Under the pieces are notes generated by a model. It did no database searches. It saw nothing but the letters and a program-made list of their open reading frames with translations, and was not told the DNA's origin. From Geobacter sp. UBA4074 (lineage in GTDB: Bacteria > Desulfobacterota > Desulfuromonadia > Geobacterales > Pseudopelobacteraceae), in the NCBI GenBank assembly GCA_002383415.1, contig DFYU01000020.1:6547-39546 (forward strand): a stretch of DNA of 33,000 nucleotides, read 5' to 3'. The stretch's first letter is position 1, and each line of letters opens with the position of its first letter. Shown piece by piece: positions 23,808 to 30,353 of the stretch. A program made the position numbers and the translations under genes.

Positions 23808-25283
23808 TCAGAGTTCAAGTCTGAATGCGGCCCCGGTTGCGGTGTTGCGGGCGGTCAGGCTGCCGCCCATGTTCTGCTCGATGATCACCTTGGACATGTA
23901 GAGGCCGATGCCGGTGCCGTGGGCCTGGTGCTTGGTGGTGAAGTAGGGGTCGAAGATCTTCGGCAGTACGTCGTCGGGGATACCGCCGGCGTTGTCGCTG
24001 ATGGTTACCACGGAACGGCCGGCCTCTGCTGTGATGACGAGCTCGATGGCGGCATCGGGCACCTCACGTGTAATCAGGGCCTCCTTGGCGTTGGCGATGA
24101 CGTTGAGCAGCACCTGGGTGTACTCGTTCGCGTAGCCTTCGGCTTGCACCTCTTCCTGCTGCTGGGCCTGCACGGTAATGTTGTGGCTGGTGAGTGATGG
24201 CGCCAGCAGGGCCACGGTCTTGGCCACGGTCTGGTTGATGCTGAACAGTTGTTTTTGCTTGTCCTGACGGAAAAAGTTGCGGAAGTCGTCGATGGTGCGG
24301 GACATGAACTGGATCAGTTCCATGGTGCTGTCCACATCCTGGGCCAGTTCTTGCTGGGTCAGTTGACCGCTGCCATTCAGGTACTTCATGTTCTGCACGA
24401 TCAGGCTGATGTTGTTCAGTGGCTGACGCCATTGGTGGGCGATGTTGTTGATCATCTCCCCCATGGCCGCCAGACGGTTCTGGGCGATCAGGGCCTGATC
24501 GCGCAGGCGCAGCTCCTGCAAGGCGACTTCGATCCGCTGTTCAAGGGATTGATTGAGGGCCTCCAACTGGTGCTGCTGCTGGGATAATTCTTGCGTCATC
24601 CGATTGAAAGCTGACGCCAGCTCGCCGATCTCATCCCGTGATTTGAGCGTCACCTGCACATCGCGCCGCCCCTGTCCAAGCCGGTTGGCTGCATCGGCCA
24701 GTTCTGCCAATGGTCGAGTGATAGAGGAGGCGACGGCAAAGGCGGCCAGGGCGCCCAGCGCCAGCAATGCAGCGGCAAACGGTAACAGCTGCCACACCAG
24801 TTGCCGCAGGCTGTCGTTGATCACCTGCAGCGACAGCCCCACATGCACCCTGGCCAAGTCCCCCTGCACCGTCACCGCTACATCCTTAATCAACTCTTCA
24901 CCGGCGTCAACCGTGGTGACCACCACAGTCTGATTGCGAGGCAGGGGTGCATCGATCTTCAGCAGATCACCGGGAAAGGCGCTGCTGAAGCTATGGCCCA
25001 GTACCTCGCGCCGGTCGTTCACCAGGTAAATGTAGCGGATATCGGTTTCGTTTTTGGTGTAGTCAGTCAGAATTTGCTGCAGGGCCACCCGGTTCTCGGT
25101 CAGGATCGGCGTGACCGCGGCCTCGGCCAGGTGGCGGGCGATGGAGATACCCCGCTTGCGCAGCTCGTGCTTCATGGTGCGCTGCAGCTGGGCCGTAACC
25201 AGCAGCAGCAACAGCAGGCAGAACAACAGGAACAGACCGCTGAAACCGACGATGAACTTGGTGCGTAGACGGGTACGTATCAT
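23808..25283 (-). CDS. Membrane sensor histidine kinase (HAMP), partner of the PhnD-like lipoprotein
   Basis: A 491-residue kinase. Helix 1 at about 10-32, a periplasmic sensor of about 130 residues (RYIYLVNDRREVLGHSF resembles a Cache-like strand set), helix 2 at about 165-187, HAMP (SSITRPLAELADAANRLGQG), a Gln/Glu-rich coiled coil, HisKA with His in NNIAHQWRQPLN, and HATPase_c with N box (LLNVIANAKEAL), G1 (ISDNAGGIP) and G2 (GTGIGLYMSK). The HQWRQPLN form of the H box is typical of delta- and epsilon-proteobacterial kinases. The ATG overlaps the TGA of the PhnD-like gene (ATGA), so the two are coupled. No response regulator follows; the sigma54 activator upstream is a candidate partner. 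Confidence 0.92.
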   Translation of the reverse strand: MIRTRLRTKFIVGFSGLFLLFCLLLLLLVTAQLQRTMKHELRKRGISIARHLAEAAVTPILTENRVALQQILTDYTKNETDIRYIYLVNDRREVLGHSFSSAFPGDLLKIDAPLPRNQTVVVTTVDAGEELIKDVAVTVQGDLARVHVGLSLQVINDSLRQLVWQLLPFAAALLALGALAAFAVASSITRPLAELADAANRLGQGRRDVQVTLKSRDEIGELASAFNRMTQELSQQQHQLEALNQSLEQRIEVALQELRLRDQALIAQNRLAAMGEMINNIAHQWRQPLNNISLIVQNMKYLNGSGQLTQQELAQDVDSTMELIQFMSRTIDDFRNFFRQDKQKQLFSINQTVAKTVALLAPSLTSHNITVQAQQQEEVQAEGYANEYTQVLLNVIANAKEALITREVPDAAIELVITAEAGRSVVTISDNAGGIPDDVLPKIFDPYFTTKHQAHGTGIGLYMSKVIIEQNMGGSLTARNTATGAAFRLEL

Positions 25284-26206
25284 CGGGCAGCTTGTGTGGC
25301 GAGCCAGCGGTTCATGGCGCGGATCGAGTCGTAGTTGCGGTCGTCGCCCGGCACAAAGCGGTCGATCAGCATGCCGTCCAGGATCGCCTTGCCCTCGGGG
25401 TTCTGGTGGACGGTGAGCAGGGCCTGCTGCAGACGCTGTTTGAGGGCTGGATCAATGCCGGGACGAACCACCACCGGCGGGATACCGTAGGGCTCAGACG
25501 TGGCAATCACGCGGGTGTTGGCCGTCAGGTGGGGGTATTTGCGGGCGGTATAGTCCCAGATCAGGCTGTCCACCGAGGCGCCGTCCACATGGCGCTCTGC
25601 CACCGCCTTGATGGAGTTGTCGTGGCCGTAGGTGAAGATGCGGCGGCTGAAGAACCGCTCCGGGGTTGTTTTGAGCTGGGCCAGCATGTAGGTGGGCACC
25701 AGTTTGCCGCTGTTGGATTTGGGGTCGGTGAAGGCGAAGGACTTGCCTTCCAGCTGGTTTAACTTCTGGATCGGACTGTCCTTATGCACAATGATGTAGG
25801 CGTGGTAAACCGACTTGCCGTTGACCAGCGGCATGGCGATCAGCTGCATGTCAAACTGTTGCTTGCCCTCTACGTAGGGACCGGCGCAGACAAAGGCGGC
25901 GTCGATGCCGCCGGATTGTAACAATCGGTTCAGTTCCTCGTAATTGGAGCGATCCACCAGCTGCACCGGCTGGCCGAGTTGCTGTGACAGATAGCCCTGC
26001 AGCTGCTGATAGTAGCGGTAGCCTTCCTTGGGGGTGATGATGCCGCCCATGCCGATCCGTAACGGTTTGACCGGCGTTTCCGCCGGCGCTGCAGCGGTCG
26101 GGGCGCTGGGGGACAGGTTGACCTTGACCGGCTGCTGGTCGTCGGGGCTGCAGGCAGCTACCAGAACAAGTAGTGCCAGGTAGGACAGGCTGCGTCGGAA
26201 ACACAT
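25280..26206 (-). CDS. PhnD-like substrate-binding lipoprotein (orphan)
   Basis: A 308-residue periplasmic binding protein of the PhnD (phosphate/phosphite/phosphonate-binding) type. Lipoprotein signal: MCFRRSLSYLALLVLVAAC with the lipobox Cys at about 19, then a Pro/Ala linker. The PhnD-like core starts at LRIGMGGIITPKEGYRYY and includes DRSNYEELNRLL, GGIDAAFVCAGPYVEG, the FAFTDPKSNSGKLVPTYML motif with ligand-contact Ser residues, and SEPYGIPPVVVRPG. No ABC permease or ATPase gene is near; instead it is coupled by a 4-nt overlap to a histidine kinase, so it probably works as the kinase's ligand sensor. GGAGGT lies 7 nt before the ATG at 26204-26206. Confidence 0.9.
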   Translation of the reverse strand: MCFRRSLSYLALLVLVAACSPDDQQPVKVNLSPSAPTAAAPAETPVKPLRIGMGGIITPKEGYRYYQQLQGYLSQQLGQPVQLVDRSNYEELNRLLQSGGIDAAFVCAGPYVEGKQQFDMQLIAMPLVNGKSVYHAYIIVHKDSPIQKLNQLEGKSFAFTDPKSNSGKLVPTYMLAQLKTTPERFFSRRIFTYGHDNSIKAVAERHVDGASVDSLIWDYTARKYPHLTANTRVIATSEPYGIPPVVVRPGIDPALKQRLQQALLTVHQNPEGKAILDGMLIDRFVPGDDRNYDSIRAMNRWLATQAAR

Positions 26207-26262
26207 GAGATACCTCCGCACGAGCTGGCTCGCACAAACAAGAATCTGCCGCATTTTTATAC

Positions 26263-26290
26263 AGCATAGCGCAGCGGGGCAGTATTGCAA
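26263..26290 (-). promoter_or_regulatory. Possible internal sigma70-type promoter for the PhnD-like/kinase pair
   Basis: Minus-strand TTGCAA (26285-26290), 16-nt spacer, TATGCT (26263-26268), in the 92-nt gap between the first kinase gene and the lipoprotein gene. A CGAGC-TG-GCTCG dyad (26221-26232) lies in the leader. It may allow the lipoprotein/kinase pair to be expressed apart from the activator operon. Confidence 0.4.
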
Positions 26291-26298
26291 CCGGCGCT

Positions 26299-28140
26299 TC
26301 AGTCGACAAGCGGCAGCCTGACCGCGAAGCCGCTGCCCTGGCCGGGGACGCTATGCACCTCGATGCTGCCGCCGTGGTTGCGCACAATGCCCCAGGAGAC
26401 CGCCAGACCGAGTCCGGTGCCGTGTTGCTTGGTGCTGTAAAAAGGGGTGAACAGCCGCTGCTGCTGTTCCGGCGTGATGCCGGGCCCGCTGTCGGTGACG
26501 GTGATGACCTGCATCCCCTGGCTGGTGCCGGCCGAGATGGTCAGGCGGCCCCCGCCCTCCATGGCCTGCAGGCCGTTCAGGATCAGATTGGTAAAGACCT
26601 GGCGCAGCTGTTCACGGTCGGCCAGCAGCTGCAGGTTCTGCTCGCGGTAGCTCCGTTCGATGCTGTAGCCCTCCAGCGGGATCTGGTGGTCGATCTGGTC
26701 CAGGATCTCGTCCAGCAGCGGGTTGAGTGGAAAGCGGCTGATCTGGCGCCGTTCCTGGCGGGCCAGGGTCAGCAGGCTGCCCACAATCCGGTTGATACGC
26801 CCCACCTGGGTCAGGATCTCCCGTACCTCCTCCTGACTGTCCTGCTGTTGGGGTAACTCCATCTGCAACAGTTCGGCATTACCCCTGATGATCGCCAGGG
26901 GGTTGTTGATCTCATGGGCCACTCCGGCCGAGAGCATGCCCAGTTCGGCCAACCGCTCACTACGGGCCAGTTCCTTTTCGGCCCGCAGCAGTTGGTGGTT
27001 TTTTTCTTCAAGCTCGATGGTGCGCTGCTGAACCTTGTCCTCCAGGGTGCGATTGAAGGCCTGGATCTCTGCCTCCCGCTGGGCCAACTGGCGGGCCAGG
27101 CGGCTGGTCAGCAGCAGCCCCAGCGTGGTCATGGCCAGCAGCAGCCCGGCAAAGGTCAGGTTGAGGGTGCGTCGCAGGGTGATGAACGGTTGCTCCGGCA
27201 CACCGACGTACAGCGCGCCGACTATTGCGCCGTCAGGGTCCCGCAGCGGCTGGTAGGCGGCAAAGTAGCGCTGGTTGAGCACAAAGGCCCGATCGTGCCA
27301 GAGTTCACCCTTTTCCAGCACCTGGCTGGCCACAGCGGCCGACATGCGGGTGCCGATGGCCCGTTGGCCGTTCTCGTCAGTGACGGTGGTGGCGATACGG
27401 ACATCGTGCAGGAACAGGGTGGCGTTTTGCTGCAGGCCGTCTTCTGTAGCTTGGCCCGGCGAGGTGATGCGGGTGATCCTCTCCACCAGCGCCTGGTTGT
27501 TGTTCAGCAACTGGCCGATGCAGACAGCACCCAGCAGCCTGCCGTTTGCGTCGTGCAGCGGTGCGGCGGCCACCATGAACAGACCGCGTTGCTCGCTGCT
27601 GCGGCTGTCTGCTTCGACATGGGGGGACGCTTGCAGCGGGATGGCCATCGAAGCGGCAAGTGCGGGATGTTCACGCTGGGCCTGCTGGGAAGTCAGCAGC
27701 AGAGTGCCCTGGGCGCTGGTGCCCCGCAGGGCCACTTGTACCGGCGCGAAGTGCTGCAGGCTATCGCCCGTGTAGGTAGGGTTGTTGAGCCGGTAGCGGA
27801 CCAGTCCGGCCTGGTCAACCACGCTGACGAAACTGGAGGGGAAGCCTGACGCAGCCATGGTCAGGATCCGTTCCAGATCGGTTCGGGACAGCCGTTGCAC
27901 AGCCCGGCCCAGTTCGGGGATCAGGGCCAGTTGTCGGGCGCGATGGGCCAGGTTGGCCAGTTCGCCATCGTAGATCTCCTGAGCGGCGCTCAGGTCGCTG
28001 CGGACCTTGGTGCGGGCCTGGCCTTCGATCCGGTCGGCGATCAGCCGGACGCCCACCAACCAGCTGACCAGCAGGGCTGCCACCAGGGGCAGCAGCGTCG
28101 TCAGCAGCAGGCGGCGACGGATGGCGGCAGCGTTTTTCAC
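26299..28140 (-). CDS. Membrane sensor histidine kinase with double-Cache-like periplasmic domain
   Basis: A 613-residue kinase coupled to the sigma54 activator. Helix 1 at about 9-32, a long periplasmic region (about 33-325) with FVSVVDQAGLVRYRLNNP and LLGAVCIGQLLNN / GAIVGALYVGVPEQPF strands typical of Cache sensors, helix 2 at about 332-352, a coiled coil (about 358-395), HisKA with the His in SAGVAHEINNPLA, and HATPase_c with N box (TNLILNGLQAM), G1 (VTDSGPGI) and G2 (HGTGLGLAVSWGI). This is the NtrB/AtoS-like arrangement that normally phosphorylates NtrC-type regulators. It starts with GTG at 28138-28140, overlapping the activator's TGA (GTGA). Confidence 0.93.
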   Translation of the reverse strand: MKNAAAIRRRLLLTTLLPLVAALLVSWLVGVRLIADRIEGQARTKVRSDLSAAQEIYDGELANLAHRARQLALIPELGRAVQRLSRTDLERILTMAASGFPSSFVSVVDQAGLVRYRLNNPTYTGDSLQHFAPVQVALRGTSAQGTLLLTSQQAQREHPALAASMAIPLQASPHVEADSRSSEQRGLFMVAAAPLHDANGRLLGAVCIGQLLNNNQALVERITRITSPGQATEDGLQQNATLFLHDVRIATTVTDENGQRAIGTRMSAAVASQVLEKGELWHDRAFVLNQRYFAAYQPLRDPDGAIVGALYVGVPEQPFITLRRTLNLTFAGLLLAMTTLGLLLTSRLARQLAQREAEIQAFNRTLEDKVQQRTIELEEKNHQLLRAEKELARSERLAELGMLSAGVAHEINNPLAIIRGNAELLQMELPQQQDSQEEVREILTQVGRINRIVGSLLTLARQERRQISRFPLNPLLDEILDQIDHQIPLEGYSIERSYREQNLQLLADREQLRQVFTNLILNGLQAMEGGGRLTISAGTSQGMQVITVTDSGPGITPEQQQRLFTPFYSTKQHGTGLGLAVSWGIVRNHGGSIEVHSVPGQGSGFAVRLPLVD

Positions 28141-29492
28141 GGGGCGCTCTTCATCCCATACTCGGTCAGTTTGCGATCAAGGGTTTTGCGGGAGATGCCC
28201 AGGATCTCGGCGGTATTGCTCTTGTGAAAGCCGGTCTGCTTGAGCACTGCCAGGATATGCTGGCGTTCCACCTCGTCCAACGGGATCAGCGGCGCAGTTT
28301 CCAGCGCCACCGGTTCCGTCTTGCGTCCGCCCACCGGCAGCAGGTCGGCCGAAAGGTACGGGCTGCGGGCCAGGATAACGGCCCGCTCGATCACGTTTTC
28401 CAGTTCGCGCACGTTGCCGGGCCAGTGATAGCCGCGCAACAGCTCAAGGGCCGACGGCTCCAGATCGAGCAGTTCCTTTTTCATCCGGGCGGCGAAGCGT
28501 CGCAGGAAGTGTCGTGCCAGCGGTTCTATATCCTCGGGTCGCTCCCGCAGCGGCGGCACGGTCAGCGAGATCACGTTCAGCCGGTAGTAGAGATCCTCCC
28601 TGAAGCGTCCGCCACTGACCTCCTGCTGCAGGTCCTTGTTGGTGGCCGCCACAAAGCGCACATCCACCTTTTTGGGCTTGGTGCTGCCCAGGGGGATGAA
28701 GTCCCGTTCCTGGATCACGCGCAGCAGTTTGGCCTGCACCGCGGCGCTGACATCGCCGATCTCGTCCAGAAACAGGGTGCCGCCGTCAGCCTCCTCCAGC
28801 AGCCCCTTCTGGTTCATGATGGCGCCGGTGAAGGCGCCGCGCAGATGGCCGAACAGCTGGCTTTCCAGCAGGCTGTCGGTCAGCGCCGCGCAGTTAAGCG
28901 ACACGAACGGTTTGGCCCGGCGGGGACTGTTGCTGTGGATGGTGCGGGCAATCAGCTCCTTGCCGGTGCCCGATTCCCCCAGGACCAGGATGTTGGCGTC
29001 GCTGGCCGCCACCTGCAGGGTCAGGTCGTAGACCTGGCGGAAACGGGGCGAGGCGAAGATGATCTCATCACTGCCGCCACGTTGCAGTTCCACGCGCAGC
29101 CGCCGGTTTTCGTCGGCCAGGCGGTGGTGTTCCAGGGCCCTGGTCAGCACCCCCAGGATCTTTTCCTTGGGGAACGGCTTCATCACGTAATCGTAGGCCC
29201 CCAGCTTGATGGCGTGTACCGCGTCGTCCACGGTGCCGTGGGCGGTCATCACCACCACCGGCAGCTCGGGGCGCAGCTTTCTGACCCGCTTCAGGATCTG
29301 GATGCCGTCGATGTCCGGCATACGCACATCCTGCAGCAGCAGCGAGGCCGATGCTGGGGCGGCGGTCTCAAGGCGCTGCAGCAGGTCATGGCCGGTGGTA
29401 AAGGTCTCAACCTCATAGCCGTGGCCTTTGAGCAGCTTGGCCAGATACCGCAGGATGCCGGCTTCGTCGTCGCAGATGTAGATACAGGGCAT
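28137..29492 (-). CDS. NtrC-type sigma54-dependent response regulator
   Basis: A 451-residue activator of three domains. Receiver (1-120): YICDDEAG acidic pair, phosphoacceptor Asp in LLQDVRMPDIDG, Thr in VMTAHGT, Lys in VMKPFPKEK. AAA+ domain (about 140-370): Walker A GESGTGKE, the GAFTGA sigma54-contact loop, Walker B GGTLFLDEIGDV, sensor regions FVAATNKDL and PLRERPEDI. Fis-type HTH at the C-terminus (VERQHILAVLKQ, KSNTAEILGISRKTLDRKL). It activates sigma54-RNA polymerase when phosphorylated. AAAGGA lies 10 nt before the ATG at 29490-29492. The downstream kinase is the probable partner. A sigma54-type promoter is present about 700 bp away in front of the riboswitch gene. Confidence 0.95.
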   Translation of the reverse strand: MPCIYICDDEAGILRYLAKLLKGHGYEVETFTTGHDLLQRLETAAPASASLLLQDVRMPDIDGIQILKRVRKLRPELPVVVMTAHGTVDDAVHAIKLGAYDYVMKPFPKEKILGVLTRALEHHRLADENRRLRVELQRGGSDEIIFASPRFRQVYDLTLQVAASDANILVLGESGTGKELIARTIHSNSPRRAKPFVSLNCAALTDSLLESQLFGHLRGAFTGAIMNQKGLLEEADGGTLFLDEIGDVSAAVQAKLLRVIQERDFIPLGSTKPKKVDVRFVAATNKDLQQEVSGGRFREDLYYRLNVISLTVPPLRERPEDIEPLARHFLRRFAARMKKELLDLEPSALELLRGYHWPGNVRELENVIERAVILARSPYLSADLLPVGGRKTEPVALETAPLIPLDEVERQHILAVLKQTGFHKSNTAEILGISRKTLDRKLTEYGMKSAP

Positions 29493-29522
29493 GATCCATT
29501 GTCCTTTACGGTGAGCAGTTGG

Positions 29523-29565
29523 ACAAAATGATACAATGTTGCCGATGTGTATACAATGATTTTGT
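29523..29565 (-). promoter_or_regulatory. Promoter and overlapping dyad upstream of the sigma54 activator operon
   Basis: Minus-strand TTGTAT (29551-29556), 17-nt spacer, TATCAT (29528-29533) makes a good sigma70 promoter. The same bases carry an inverted repeat ACAAAAT (29523-29529) / ATTTTGT (29559-29565), the octamer ATACAATG twice exactly 20 bp apart (29531 and 29551), and the palindrome TGTATACA (29548-29555). A regulator bound here would cover the promoter, so autorepression is likely. Confidence 0.55.
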
Positions 29566-29570
29566 CGGCA

Positions 29571-29615
29571 CAAGCACCACGAAAAGGGTGCTTGCTGTGC
29601 GCGGGCAGCGCGCAG
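29571..29615. other. Two adjacent hairpins downstream of the exported-protein gene
   Basis: CAAGCACC (29571-29578) pairs perfectly with GGTGCTTG (29587-29594), and CTGTGCGC pairs with GCGCGCAG beyond it with one mismatch. They lie between the exported-protein stop (29653) and the activator operon promoter. No T tract follows on the minus strand, so a classic terminator is not shown; a role in transcript end protection or rho-independent pausing is possible. Confidence 0.35.
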
Positions 29616-29652
29616 TTCGGCGCAGGGGCAGTGCTGGAAAGGAAAGCGAGTG

Positions 29653-30009
29653 CTAAAAGGCGATTGCTAATGCCAGGCTGACGCCCGACATGGCTGGAGG
29701 TTCAAGGTGGTGCAGCGGGTTATGCTGAGCCGATGGGAACGCAGCGTTGGTCTCATTGAGCGTGTAGGCGATCGTCAAGGTGGCTTCCTTGTAACGGATA
29801 ACCAGATCCCCCCTGTCGTTAAGAGCGATTGTGGAGTCGGGCGTGCGGGACTGCTGCAAGGCGGCAGGTTGTTTCGTGTTGGGGCTGGTCTGCAGTTCGA
29901 CCAGCATATCTGCCTGCACGGCATCGGCAGGCGTAAGTAGGGCGAGACAGCAGGTCAGTATCAGTGTCGCAAGCCAACCGGTCGTAGATCTCGAAATGGT
30001 GAGTGCCAT
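29653..30009 (-). CDS. Small exported protein of unknown function under riboswitch control
   Basis: A 118-residue protein not recognised as any family. Residues 1 to about 33 form a Sec signal peptide (basic MALTISRSTTGW, hydrophobic LATLILTCCLALL, then an Ala-x-Ala-type end PADAVQAD). The mature part of about 85 residues has a Gln/Ser/Thr-rich stretch, two beta-prone strands (GDLVIRYKEATLTIAYTL), a His-rich NPLHHLEPP and an alternating hydrophobic tail GVSLALAIAF ending in Phe, as outer-membrane barrel proteins do; it is too short to be a barrel alone. Start at ATG 30007-30009 with AGGGAG about 10 nt upstream. It is the only gene directly after the GEMM riboswitch and sigma54-type promoter. 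Confidence 0.7.
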   Translation of the reverse strand: MALTISRSTTGWLATLILTCCLALLTPADAVQADMLVELQTSPNTKQPAALQQSRTPDSTIALNDRGDLVIRYKEATLTIAYTLNETNAAFPSAQHNPLHHLEPPAMSGVSLALAIAF

Positions 30010-30031
30010 GATTCTGTGTGCTCCCTGCATG

Positions 30032-30081
30032 AAAAAACCGGATCGCGTCTATCATGTTGGTCAGATAGTTCGGCGACCCGG
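30032..30081 (-). terminator. Riboswitch expression platform: intrinsic terminator overlapping the aptamer P1
   Basis: On the minus strand CCGGGTCGC (30081-30073) pairs with GCGATCCGG (30046-30038) over 9 bp with one G-U, extended inside by CTATC/GATAG (30068-30064 with 30053-30049), then six T (30037-30032). The 5' arm is also the 3' strand of the aptamer's closing stem, so aptamer folding and terminator folding exclude each other. Ligand-bound RNA should read through: an ON switch. Confidence 0.85.
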
Positions 30082-30147
30082 CTGTCTCGGGGAGACCCGT
30101 GGGCTTTCCGTCCCACCCTCGCGGGTGGTTTAGTATTGTCGTGTATC
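30064..30147 (-). ncRNA. GEMM-I cyclic dinucleotide riboswitch aptamer, probable cGAMP (GEMM-Ib) subclass
   Basis: Minus strand, 5' to 3': closing-stem strand GATA...CGAC, the conserved ACTAAACC, helix P2 CCACCC-GCGA-GGGTGG with its GNRA tetraloop, the invariant GGACGGAAAGCC junction, helix P3 with GTCTC/GAGAC, then AGCCGGGTCGCCGAA and TATC closing the stem. These are the hallmarks of GEMM-I riboswitches (c-di-GMP or 3',3'-cGAMP). Aligned to Vibrio Vc2, the ACTAAACC form places A where c-di-GMP sensors have G20, the change known for cGAMP-sensing Geobacter members. Family call is strong; ligand is inferred. Confidence 0.9.
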
Positions 30148-30173
30148 TATGTCCGGTGTTGGTGTTGGCCTAA

Positions 30174-30191
30174 AAGCATAATGCGTGCCGA
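30174..30191 (-). promoter_or_regulatory. Candidate sigma54 (-24/-12) promoter upstream of the riboswitch
   Basis: Minus-strand CGGCACG-CATT-ATGCT: GG at 30189-30188 and GC at 30177-30176 with exactly 10 nt between, against the consensus TGGCACG-N4-TTGCW (one mismatch per half). Transcription would start about 12 nt downstream, roughly 15-20 nt before the aptamer, as expected for a leader. A sigma54 activator is encoded 0.7 kb away. Confidence 0.6.
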
Positions 30192-30268
30192 GCAGCGCTT
30201 AAAATATTCGCTTTTTATTTCGGTGTGTTACGGGCGGGCGCAGTGGGGCGGCAGGGTATGGTTCTGGC

Positions 30269-30296
30269 GAGCGTCACGCTCAGTAACAAAATTTGT
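30269..30296. promoter_or_regulatory. Possible activator-binding dyads upstream of the sigma54 promoter
   Basis: GAGCG-TCA-CGCTC (30269-30281) and ACAAA-A-TTTGT (30286-30296) lie about 80-120 bp upstream of the -24/-12 element, the usual place for enhancer sites of NtrC-type activators. The second shares ACAAAAT / TTTGTCG with the dyad at the activator operon promoter (29523-29565). The rest of the 344-nt gene-free stretch 30010-30353 holds the riboswitch, terminator and sigma54 promoter listed separately. Confidence 0.35.
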
Positions 30297-30353
30297 CGCT
30301 AGCCTGTGACCGGTTGGTTGGCGCAGCAGTTCCGTCCGACGCAGGAAAACATT

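Noticed and set aside
29571..29594. Hairpin as rho-independent terminator of the exported-protein gene
   Set aside because: The stem is perfect but no T tract follows on the minus strand; kept only as a hairpin.
29653..30009. c-type cytochrome or pilin as riboswitch target
   Set aside because: No CxxCH heme motif and no prepilin peptidase site are present in the protein.
30269..30281. GAGCG-TCA-CGCTC as terminator of the comM-to-AI-2E operon
   Set aside because: The stem is 5 bp and no T run follows; its position fits an upstream activator site better.
30016..30309. Plus-strand coding region across the riboswitch
   Set aside because: The stretch is explained by conserved RNA structure, a terminator and a promoter on the minus strand; the frame has no ribosome site and no domain.
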